64,000 nucleotides of DNA from Pasteurella sp030783905. GTDB taxonomy: Bacteria > Pseudomonadota > Gammaproteobacteria > Enterobacterales > Pasteurellaceae. A program made the position numbers and the translations under genes. Position 1 is the stretch's first letter. The number at the start of each line of letters is the position of its first letter. This document shows, one piece after another, positions 55,179 through 62,931 of this stretch. The DNA lies in NCBI GenBank assembly GCA_051122655.1, contig CP182107.1, forward strand, positions 1,364,001-1,428,000, in the 5' to 3' direction. A model generated the notes under the pieces. It was not told where the DNA came from, ran no database searches, and saw nothing but the letters and a program-made list of their open reading frames with translations.

Positions 55179-55700
55179 TTAATTTAAATGTGACTTCATT
55201 AGTCGAGTGAAAATACCAATAAGCTTTTGTGCAAAGAATAAGTTTATCACCACGAGAAAAAAACCAATACATAGATAAGGGAATATTTGTGTTAGCCCAT
55301 ATTCTTGAGCTAAAAAACATTGGTAAATTATCCATAGTGAAATAGGCAAACAAATGAGGCTTGTTATTGTTGCTGGGATATATTGCCTTAAAATGAGCGT
55401 TTGTAGGATATGCACCACAAAGTGAAAAGTACAAGCAATAAAAGCCCCTAACCAAAGACCAGAAGTCACATGACTTGTCATAAAGAAGGCACAGAAACAA
55501 AGGGTGATACATAGGATAAATTCTTCTAATACGGCAAAAGCCAATCCTTCCGTACTAAAATTTTGCGATACCTTATAAATAAACGGGTATTTCTGATGAA
55601 ATAACAACCTATTCTTACTCAGAAATCCTTTCATGCCGATGAGCTCTTCCAGCTCATGAAAAATAAAAATAAGCGGGAAAAACCAAATATATTCTTGCAT
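55179..55700 (-). CDS. HXXEE-family membrane protein
   Basis: A 173-residue polytopic membrane protein with about five hydrophobic segments. The HXXEE motif appears as FHELEELIG in the first helix, with further conserved positions AVLEEFIL and FHFVVHILQT. The family has no known function, though the buried His/Glu pairs recall metal- or lipid-handling membrane enzymes. The ATG at 55700 is chosen: AGGAAG lies 5 bases upstream. It is flanked by intergenic stretches of about 225 and 250 bases and probably transcribed alone. Confidence 0.82.
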   Translation of the reverse strand: MQEYIWFFPLIFIFHELEELIGMKGFLSKNRLLFHQKYPFIYKVSQNFSTEGLAFAVLEEFILCITLCFCAFFMTSHVTSGLWLGAFIACTFHFVVHILQTLILRQYIPATITSLICLPISLWIIYQCFLAQEYGLTQIFPYLCIGFFLVVINLFFAQKLIGIFTRLMKSHLN

Positions 55701-55897
55701 ATGCACTTCCTATTAAGACTAAACAATCACGTTTGTTTATTCACTTAGAGAAAGGTATCCATATACCATCATAAGCCATTATAGTTAGAAAAAAAGCTAT
55801 GCATGACGGAGTGAGGATTAAAAAAGCTCATAGGGGTATGTTCAGGCTATAGAGTATAATCAATAGTAAGTTAAATCGCTCATCTCATCATTAACAA

Positions 55898-55934
55898 ACA
55901 CCGCACTTTTTTGACAAGAAAAAGTGCGGTGTGT
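55898..55934. terminator. Bidirectional terminator from paired uptake sequences
   Basis: ACCGCACTT (55900-55908) and AAGTGCGGT (55922-55930) form a perfect inverted pair within longer arms that begin CACCGCACTTTTTT. It lies just past the AI-2E-type transporter stop. Confidence 0.92.
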
Positions 55935-55949
55935 TTTTAATAGATTTTG

Positions 55950-57203
55950 TTATTTTTGCTCCGTGGCATTGGCTATGGCTTGAATTTCGGCTTGAACTTC
56001 TGCTTTTGCTTCCGCAATGACACCGGCAATGGCTTCATTTTTGGCTTCCTCTTTCGCTGTGGCAATGGCTTCGGCGATTTCTTCAGCATTTTCTTCCCAT
56101 TCTGCTTGTTCTTTCATACGTTCAGCCGTTTCTTGTTTGGCGTCGATAATTTCTCGATTGATGTCTTTCACATCGCCCAACAAAATAGCGTATTTCATGG
56201 TTTCTGGGCTGGCTTCAAGGGCAATTTTTAATACCATTGTCAGTGGCACAGAAAGCAACATGCCCACTGTACCGAGCAACCAGCCCCAAAAGAGTAAAGA
56301 TAAGAACACCACTAAGGTGGATAAACCCAAGGTGCGTCCCATCATTTTGGGCTCGATAATATTGCCGACGATCATGTTAATTGCCCCAACCCCAATGGCC
56401 ACCCCAAGCCCTGTCGGGAAGCCATTTAATAATAAGGCTTGCACCACAATGGGCACCGCAGCAATGATCGAGCCGATATTGGGAATGTAGTTAAGCAGAA
56501 AACTCAAGGTTGCCCATAAAATAGCATATTGCACATCGGTTAATTCAAGCAGAATATAAACGCAAACACCGGTTAATAAACTGGTCAGCGTTTTCACGCC
56601 AAGATAACTAATTACCCCTTGTAAAATCCGATTAATATAATGTTCTTCGCGGTGTACATCACGTACATCCGAACTAAATACGAGTGCCAATTTATGTTTT
56701 GCGAAAGGCGCTTCACTCAGCATAAAAATGACCACAAGGAACAACACAAATACGTTGGTGACAACCCCCGAGAAACTTAATAAGGTGCTACTGACCAGAT
56801 TCATAATCACACTCGGATCCATATATTCCATGGCGCGTTCGGCGGATAAATCCAACGGAATATTCCACTTTTTCGCTAATATCCCTAAAGAACCAATACG
56901 CTCTGATAATAATACGCGATATTGTGGGATCGATTGAGTAAACTCTCGTGCAGTACTATTGATCAAACTTAACAACGAAAAGAAGACCACCAGAATCATC
57001 AACAATAATAACGTAATAGCTAACCAATGAGGGACTTTACGGTTAGTCATGAAACGGATAATCGGTGAGCAAATGATGGCAATAAAAAGCGATAATAAAA
57101 ATGGTACCGCAATTTCACTGGCCACCTTGACGCCTGCCAAAATAATGACAATTGAGGCTAAGGCGACTAGCACTTTTAAAATAGACGATTCAACTTTGAG
57201 CAT
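55950..57203 (-). CDS. AI-2E/PerM-family transporter with charged C-terminal extension
   Basis: A 417-residue membrane protein. About eight helices fill residues 10-345, including the family segment LLNYIPNIGSIIAAVPIVVQALL and the GNIIEPKMMGRTLGLSTLVVFLSLLFWGWLLG motif. After that comes an unusual alanine/glutamate-rich tail of about 65 residues (ETAERMKEQAEWEENAEEIA), predicted helical and cytoplasmic. The family includes permeases for AI-2, sodium/proton exchange and other solutes, so the substrate is not determined. The gene begins directly after the glnB stop codon (TAA then ATG), so the two are co-expressed. Confidence 0.85.
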   Translation of the reverse strand: MLKVESSILKVLVALASIVIILAGVKVASEIAVPFLLSLFIAIICSPIIRFMTNRKVPHWLAITLLLLMILVVFFSLLSLINSTAREFTQSIPQYRVLLSERIGSLGILAKKWNIPLDLSAERAMEYMDPSVIMNLVSSTLLSFSGVVTNVFVLFLVVIFMLSEAPFAKHKLALVFSSDVRDVHREEHYINRILQGVISYLGVKTLTSLLTGVCVYILLELTDVQYAILWATLSFLLNYIPNIGSIIAAVPIVVQALLLNGFPTGLGVAIGVGAINMIVGNIIEPKMMGRTLGLSTLVVFLSLLFWGWLLGTVGMLLSVPLTMVLKIALEASPETMKYAILLGDVKDINREIIDAKQETAERMKEQAEWEENAEEIAEAIATAKEEAKNEAIAGVIAEAKAEVQAEIQAIANATEQK

Positions 57204-57542
57204 TTAGAGCGCATCCTCATTTTCTTCACCCGTACGGATTCGGATAACACGTTCCACCTCATAAACGAAGATTTTACCGTCACCAATTTTGCCCGTTTGT
57301 GCGGTTTCCATAATGGCTTCAATGCATTGATCCACTTGCTCATCGGGCACGACTATTTCCATTTTCACTTTCGGCAGAAAATCCACCATATACTCGGCAC
57401 CGCGATAAAGCTCTGTATGGCCTTTTTGGCGTCCAAATCCGCGTACTTCTGTCACTGTCATTCCCGTAATACCCACATCAGATAAACTTTCACGTACGTC
57501 ATCTAATTTGAACGGTTTAATGATTGCTTCAATCTTTTTCAT
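57204..57542 (-). CDS. glnB: Nitrogen regulatory protein P-II
   Basis: A 112-residue trimeric signal protein that senses 2-oxoglutarate, ATP and glutamine status. The T-loop carries Tyr51 in TELYRGAEYMVDFLPK, the uridylylation site. GDGKIFVYEVERVIRIRTGE is the P-II C-terminal signature. The ATG at 57542 gives the normal 112-residue length; the frame extends only to a TTG. Followed without spacer by a transporter gene. Confidence 0.96.
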   Translation of the reverse strand: MKKIEAIIKPFKLDDVRESLSDVGITGMTVTEVRGFGRQKGHTELYRGAEYMVDFLPKVKMEIVVPDEQVDQCIEAIMETAQTGKIGDGKIFVYEVERVIRIRTGEENEDAL

Positions 57543-57586
57543 CAATTTTTTCCTTTTCTAGCGCATTTTTATTTCAGCGAACACGC

Positions 57587-58165
57587 CTAACGACGGGCAG
57601 ATTTAGGGCGAAAACTTTCAATCACCGCAGGGTGAGTGTCAATATAAATCCCGTCGATCAGTTGTAAACAATAGGGCACCGCACTAAAAATCCCTTTCAC
57701 AATAACCTGACCCTGTTCATCTTTCACTCCTTCTAGGGTTTCTTTAATCGCTTTAGGCTGCCCCGGCAGATTGAGGATCAAACTGTTTTTACGGATGACG
57801 CCCACTTGACGCGATAAAATCGCGGTTGGGACAAAATGCAAACTGACTTGGCGCATCTGTTCGCCAAATCCCGGCATTTCTCTGTCCGCAATCGCTAAGG
57901 TAGCATCGGGGGTAACATCGCGTTTTGCCGGTCCGGTTCCGCCCGTAGTTAATACTAAGTGGCAATGGCAATCGTCCACTAATTCACACAATGTTTTTTC
58001 AATTTGAGCCTGTTCATCTGGAATTAAGCGCGTTTCTATTTCAAAGGGATCACATAATGCTTTTTCTAGCCAAGCTTGCAACTCCGGAATACCTTGATCT
58101 GCATACACCCCTTGTGAAGCACGATCAGACACTGAAACTAAACCAATTTTTAAAACTGCGGTCAT
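57587..58165 (-). CDS. mog: Molybdopterin adenylyltransferase
   Basis: Activates molybdopterin with AMP prior to molybdate insertion. 192 residues, the Mog size. TTGGTGPAKRDVTPDA is the MoaB/Mog family signature, with KIGLVSVSDRASQGVYAD and ILNLPGQPKAIKE flanking. The ATG at 58165 fits the family N-terminus; the frame upstream is unused. Same strand as the neighbouring phospholipid genes. Confidence 0.95.
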   Translation of the reverse strand: MTAVLKIGLVSVSDRASQGVYADQGIPELQAWLEKALCDPFEIETRLIPDEQAQIEKTLCELVDDCHCHLVLTTGGTGPAKRDVTPDATLAIADREMPGFGEQMRQVSLHFVPTAILSRQVGVIRKNSLILNLPGQPKAIKETLEGVKDEQGQVIVKGIFSAVPYCLQLIDGIYIDTHPAVIESFRPKSARR

Positions 58166-58192
58166 TTTTTCCTCTGTTTTTTTGATTGACAA

Positions 58193-59122
58193 CTAAACCC
58201 AATAATATCGCACCACATGGAAGAAGATCGGGGCGGCAAAACATAAACTATCCATCCGATCTAACATCCCACCATGGCCGCTGATCATATTGCCCCAATC
58301 TTTCACGCCCATACTACGTTTGATCGCAGACATCACTAATCCCCCTAAAAAGCCCATTAAGCAAATTAATAAGCTCATCAAAAACGCTTGTAATGGCGTA
58401 AATGGTGTTAACCAATACAGTAAGCCACCTAATAATGAGGCACTTAAGATGCCACCAGCAAACCCCTCTACCGTTTTAGACGGCGAAAGTGTTGGTGCGA
58501 TTTTATGTTTACCAAACAATTTACCCCACACATATTGCAACACATCACTTGATTGCACGACCAAAATTAAGAAAATCATTAACAGTAAATTCTTATTGTC
58601 AAAGTCCACAATATCTAAGGTTAAAATGGCGGGAACATGGGAAATACAAAAGACCGAAATCATAATGGCCCATTGCACCTTGGTGGAGCGATCCAAGAAA
58701 TGTGATGCATCGCCTAATAAGGCAGACAAAATCGGTAAAAATAAGAAGGCATACACGGGGATAAAAATCGTGAACATACTAAACCAATCAATCGCCACAA
58801 AATAATATTGTACAGGCAGGATCACATAAAAACAGGCGGCTAAAGCAAGATGATCACCACGACGAATATAAATCAGCGATAAGAATTCGCGTAATGCCAT
58901 AAAAGAAATCACAAAAAATAAGGCAATCAGCGCATAAAAGCCAATAAATGCGGCAGCAAAAATAATCAAAATCATGACCCACCAAGCGTTAATGCGGGCA
59001 TTTAAGTTATCAATGACCGCATGTGGTGTGCCAAAGCCGACTTTCCATTTCAATGCATAACCAATCGCAGAGGCGAACATGAGGGTGAAAATTAATCCCC
59101 AAAAGAGTGTCCAAATCTCCAT
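58193..59122 (-). CDS. Phosphatidate cytidylyltransferase (CdsA-like, YnbB type)
   Basis: A 309-residue membrane protein that would make CDP-diacylglycerol from phosphatidate. About eight helices with the CTP-transferase C-terminal signature KDWGNMISGHGGMLDRMD. PTLSPSKTVEGFAGGI is also characteristic. AAGGAG lies 7 bases before the ATG, 1 base after the acyltransferase stop. It forms an operon with the acyltransferase and CDP-alcohol phosphatidyltransferase genes, the arrangement of E. coli ynbAB, and is likely distinct from the main cdsA elsewhere. Confidence 0.88.
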   Translation of the reverse strand: MEIWTLFWGLIFTLMFASAIGYALKWKVGFGTPHAVIDNLNARINAWWVMILIIFAAAFIGFYALIALFFVISFMALREFLSLIYIRRGDHLALAACFYVILPVQYYFVAIDWFSMFTIFIPVYAFLFLPILSALLGDASHFLDRSTKVQWAIMISVFCISHVPAILTLDIVDFDNKNLLLMIFLILVVQSSDVLQYVWGKLFGKHKIAPTLSPSKTVEGFAGGILSASLLGGLLYWLTPFTPLQAFLMSLLICLMGFLGGLVMSAIKRSMGVKDWGNMISGHGGMLDRMDSLCFAAPIFFHVVRYYWV

Positions 59123-59123
59123 C

Positions 59124-59753
59124 TTATTCTCCTTGATACTTTGGATTTAAACGTAATAAGGCGTTTTCTGCTCGCGCCAGAAAGTCCGCTTTGTCTTCCT
59201 CTTGCTGATAAGTGAACGGTTCACCTAAATACAGATCGCAAAGTAATGGAATCGGTAAAATAAACCCTTTCGGTAACACATTGTGCATATTACTGATCCA
59301 AACGGGTATCAGCTCCAAATCTGGATTTTGTTTTGCTAAATGAAAGAGCCCACTTTTAAACGGTTGTAACGGCAGATCATCATCCGTCTTCCGCGTCCCT
59401 TCTGGGAAAATAATTAACGAGCTGTCTTTTAACGCCGCGCTAATTTGTTCGGTTACGGCTTTAGGGTCATTACTCCCCCGCTCAATCAAGAGCATGTTGA
59501 AGACGTTTTCTGCTAAAAAACGACGCATTTTGCCTTTCAACCAATAATCTGCCCCAGCTACAGGGCGGGTATGTTGGCGCACCTCATAGGGTAAAGACAC
59601 CCAAAGTAAAATAAAATCACCATGGCTATTATGATTAGCATAGTACAGTCGATTCTTTTCTGTAGACAATTGGGCCACATTTTTTTGGGGACGAACGCCT
59701 GTAATAAATGACGTAAAACGACATAAAAGAAAATCAATCAATTTCGCGAGCAT
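59124..59753 (-). CDS. 1-acylglycerol-phosphate acyltransferase-like protein
   Basis: A 209-residue PlsC-family protein. The catalytic NHx4D motif is ANHNSHGDFI near residue 35, and the second motif is FPEGTRKTDD near residue 118. An N-terminal hydrophobic segment suggests membrane association. It would produce phosphatidate, the substrate of the downstream CdsA-like enzyme. GGAGACC precedes the ATG; the gene is 12 bases after the upstream phosphatidyltransferase gene. Confidence 0.88.
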   Translation of the reverse strand: MLAKLIDFLLCRFTSFITGVRPQKNVAQLSTEKNRLYYANHNSHGDFILLWVSLPYEVRQHTRPVAGADYWLKGKMRRFLAENVFNMLLIERGSNDPKAVTEQISAALKDSSLIIFPEGTRKTDDDLPLQPFKSGLFHLAKQNPDLELIPVWISNMHNVLPKGFILPIPLLCDLYLGEPFTYQQEEDKADFLARAENALLRLNPKYQGE

Positions 59754-59765
59754 AAAAAGGTCTCC

Positions 59766-60422
59766 TTAGTCAGAAGATGAATCCGGGCGTAACGTTTCTT
59801 CGTTCTTTTCGACCGCACTTTGCGGGATTTCAGCAAGTCCTGCACGCACACGCTTAACACAGGTCAATACCAATAATAACACCACGATCCAAGCGACCCA
59901 ATATAACCATTCAGGCAAAGGGACTTGGAAAGTATAAAGCAGTCCTAACAGACCAAATAAAAAGGCGCGATCACTTTTTCCCAGTGGACCATCATAACGA
60001 CGCGTTTGCCCTTGCACTTGCCCTAGGATGCCACACAATTCCGTTAATGCCGCAAGCCAGATAATCAATCCGATCAGGAGGGGATCAAAGGGGAAAATAC
60101 AGGCAAAAGGCAAATATAAGGCCGCATCCGACACGACATCAGTGATTTCGTTTAAATAGCCCCCTAAACGGGATTGTTGATGAAATTCACGTGCCAGCAT
60201 GCCATCTATTGCATTTAACGCCATCCGGATAAATAGCCAAATTGGAATCAACATAAATAACCAATGGATGTCAGCAAGTGCCGTGAGAACCAGTCCTAAC
60301 ACAACCGAAATCGCACAGGCCAATAGAGTCACTTGGTTCGCTGTTACCCCACTTTGCGCCAATTTGACCACCGTTGGACGCAATAGATTCTGGAATTTAG
60401 GTTTTAAATCATAAATGCTCAT
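59766..60422 (-). CDS. CDP-alcohol phosphatidyltransferase (YnbA-like)
   Basis: A 218-residue membrane protein of the CDP-alcohol phosphatidyltransferase family. The catalytic motif DGx2ARx8Gx3Dx3D is present as DGMLAREFHQQSRLGGYLNE followed by ITD, with Asn replacing the third Asp; the acceptor alcohol cannot be read from the sequence. Start at 60422 is favoured because AGGAG lies 7 bases upstream, while the frame reaches an ATG at 60437 that overlaps the permease stop by four bases (ATGA). Heads the phospholipid trio. Confidence 0.85.
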   Translation of the reverse strand: MSIYDLKPKFQNLLRPTVVKLAQSGVTANQVTLLACAISVVLGLVLTALADIHWLFMLIPIWLFIRMALNAIDGMLAREFHQQSRLGGYLNEITDVVSDAALYLPFACIFPFDPLLIGLIIWLAALTELCGILGQVQGQTRRYDGPLGKSDRAFLFGLLGLLYTFQVPLPEWLYWVAWIVVLLLVLTCVKRVRAGLAEIPQSAVEKNEETLRPDSSSD

Positions 60423-60436
60423 TGGCATGCTCCTCA

Positions 60437-62293
60437 TCAGAATGGAAACAGTAACGGAATTAAAAAGACGCTCACGACCATCACTAACAAGGTGAAAGGC
60501 ACCCCAACCTTCACAAAGTCAGCAAATTTATACCCACCCGGACCGAGCACCATGGTATTCACTGGGGAAGACACTGGCGTCATAAAGGCAGCAGAAGCAG
60601 CAACCGCAATAATCATGGCAAATGGCATAGGTGAAACCTGCAACTGGTGTGCAATAGTAATCGCAATCGGAGCCATTAAAATTGCGGTCGCGGTATTGGA
60701 AATAAACAAACTGACTGCGGCACAGAGTAAAAATAAGCTCATTAACACCGCATGTAACCCTAATCCGCCCACTGCATCTAACATCAATTTCACGGCCAAA
60801 TCCACGCCACCGGTTTTTTGTAAAGCAATAGAAAAAGGCATCATGCCCACGATTAACACTAAACTTGACCAATGGATCGATTCATACGCACTTTTCCCAT
60901 CGACACAGCGGAAATAACCGAGCATTAAGCAGGCGATCAGGGCGGCAATCACATTCGGCACCACCCCCGTCACCATTAATACCACCATGGTTAAAATGGC
61001 AAAAACGGCGTGTGGTGCTTGTGTAGCGGCAGGCACCGCTCTTTCCATTTCAAGGGGATAATTTAAAACATAAAAATCTTTTACATGATGTTGCATTTGT
61101 GCAATGGCTTTCCAATCGCCAATCACTAGGATCAAATCCCCTAAAGAATAGCTGACATCTGAGAAATTACCGACTAAGACCTTGCCATCACGCTTGACCC
61201 CCACCACATTTAAACCAAATTGTGAACGAAAACGCAACTCCGATGTGGTTTTCCCAATACAATCAGAATCAGGCACCAGTGTAATTTCAGCCATACCAAT
61301 GGATTTGGCTTGTTGTGAGAAATTTTGACTACGAATTTCTGCGATTTCCAACTGATTTTCTTGACAAAACTGCTCTAACTCGAAATCTGGGTTACAGATA
61401 TCTATCATTAAAATATCTTTTTCACGAATCTCAGAAGTGCCGAGTGCGGCAATAAAGGTCGGTCTGAAACGTTTCCAGCGTTCAATCGCTAAAACATTTA
61501 ACTCATAAGTAGAACGCAGGTGAAGCTCATCTAGATTTTTGCCGATTAACGGTGAGCCATTTTTTACCACCAATCGTTTCGTACGTTCACGTAGTCCATA
61601 CTCATCGATCAAATCATTCATTGAGCGCCGACTGGTGTCTTTTGTAGTGTGTTCTTCAGGATCGGTTAACCAACGGCGCGCGACTAACATGTATAAAATC
61701 CCCATACTGAGCACCACTAAACCAATTGGCGTAAAATCAAAGAAGTGAAAACGAACATCGGTATTACGGATTAATTCTGCGTTCACAACCAAGTTAGGGG
61801 CGGTCGCAATCAATGTCATCATCCCACTAATGAGTCCCGCGACACTCAATGGCATCATAAGCCGCTTCGGTGAGAGATTCATTTGCTGGCAAATCACTAA
61901 TACTACTGGAATAAAAATCGCCACAATCCCCGTTGAACTCATAAATGATCCCAATATCGCCACCGCGAGCATTAATAAGATCAATACCTTGGTTTCACTA
62001 TTTTTCGAGGCTTTCAATAACCACTCACTCACTTGATAAGCAATCCCGGTACGAACAATCCCCTCACCGACAATGAACAATAAGGCAATCAAAATGACGT
62101 TAGGATCACTAAAGCCCGCCAAAACCTCATTGACAGTTAAAATGCCACTTAAAGCAAAGGCAACAATCACTAATAGTGCAACCACATCCATACGAATCTT
62201 ATTATGGACAAATAAGACAACTGCACCAAATAACAGCAGTAATACCCAAAATAATGAACTTGTCCAGAAAGGCGCCTGTAAGCTGAGCTCCAC
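60437..62293 (-). CDS. SLC13/DASS-type permease with two RCK-C domains
   Basis: A 618-residue inner-membrane transporter. Membrane helices fill the N- and C-terminal thirds. Between them, about residues 210-390, two TrkA-C-like regulatory domains lie (GSPLIGKNLDELHLRSTYELNVLAIERW and GKTTSELRFRSQFGLNVVGVKR). TMTPVSSPVNTMVLGPGGYKF-like sequence AFMTPVSSPVNTMVLGPG matches the SLC13/ArsB-type signature. It could transport sulfate, dicarboxylates or another anion. Starts at GTG 62293 with AGGAG 6 bases upstream. Overlaps the phosphatidyltransferase gene. Confidence 0.85.
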   Translation of the reverse strand: MELSLQAPFWTSSLFWVLLLLFGAVVLFVHNKIRMDVVALLVIVAFALSGILTVNEVLAGFSDPNVILIALLFIVGEGIVRTGIAYQVSEWLLKASKNSETKVLILLMLAVAILGSFMSSTGIVAIFIPVVLVICQQMNLSPKRLMMPLSVAGLISGMMTLIATAPNLVVNAELIRNTDVRFHFFDFTPIGLVVLSMGILYMLVARRWLTDPEEHTTKDTSRRSMNDLIDEYGLRERTKRLVVKNGSPLIGKNLDELHLRSTYELNVLAIERWKRFRPTFIAALGTSEIREKDILMIDICNPDFELEQFCQENQLEIAEIRSQNFSQQAKSIGMAEITLVPDSDCIGKTTSELRFRSQFGLNVVGVKRDGKVLVGNFSDVSYSLGDLILVIGDWKAIAQMQHHVKDFYVLNYPLEMERAVPAATQAPHAVFAILTMVVLMVTGVVPNVIAALIACLMLGYFRCVDGKSAYESIHWSSLVLIVGMMPFSIALQKTGGVDLAVKLMLDAVGGLGLHAVLMSLFLLCAAVSLFISNTATAILMAPIAITIAHQLQVSPMPFAMIIAVAASAAFMTPVSSPVNTMVLGPGGYKFADFVKVGVPFTLLVMVVSVFLIPLLFPF

Positions 62294-62324
62294 GTTAAAC
62301 TCCTCATGAAATAAAATGAATTAA

Positions 62325-62918
62325 TTATAAAACATTGAGTAATTTTCGCACAGGCGCAAAGCTACGTCTATGCTGAGCTAAGGGTCCGAGTTCAGCTAAT
62401 TTGGCTAAATGCAGCGCGGTCGGATAGCCTTTATGTTGTGCAAATGCATAGTCAGGATAACGTTTATCTAACTCCGTCATTTCTTGATCACGTGCGACCT
62501 TTGCTAAAATGGAAGCGGCACTGATTTCCGCCACCAAGCCATCACCTTTCACTATTGCTTGTGCAGGGATAGTCAGATCGGGCACGCGGTTACCATCCAC
62601 TAACACCAAGTGCGGTTGAATTTTCAAATTTTCTACCGCTCTTTTCATTGCCAACATAGTGGCATGTAAAATATTTAATTGATCGATTTCTTCTGGTTCA
62701 GCACGCCCTAAACTCCAAGCCAAGGCCTTTTGTTTAATTTCTTCAGCTAACAAAAGGCGCTTTTTTTCAGACAGTTTTTTCGAGTCATTTAAACCTAAGA
62801 TAGGCTGATTGGGATCTAAAATCACCGCTGCCGTCACAACCGCGCCTACTAAAGGGCCACGCCCAACTTCATCGACACCAGCAATGAGTTCAACCCCTTT
62901 TGGATATTCAAATACCAT
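62325..62918 (-). CDS. rnhB: Ribonuclease HII
   Basis: Degrades RNA of RNA-DNA hybrids and misincorporated ribonucleotides. 197 residues from the ATG at 62918, preceded by AAAGGAAAC; the longer frame overlaps lpxB and is unlikely. The catalytic DEVGRGPLVGAV motif is near residue 20, with LNDSKKLSEKKR and VKGDGLVAEISAASILAKV. An uptake 9-mer is at 62608-62616. It follows lpxB by 13 bases. Confidence 0.96.
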   Translation of the reverse strand: MVFEYPKGVELIAGVDEVGRGPLVGAVVTAAVILDPNQPILGLNDSKKLSEKKRLLLAEEIKQKALAWSLGRAEPEEIDQLNILHATMLAMKRAVENLKIQPHLVLVDGNRVPDLTIPAQAIVKGDGLVAEISAASILAKVARDQEMTELDKRYPDYAFAQHKGYPTALHLAKLAELGPLAQHRRSFAPVRKLLNVL

Positions 62919-62931
62919 GTTTCCTTTACCT

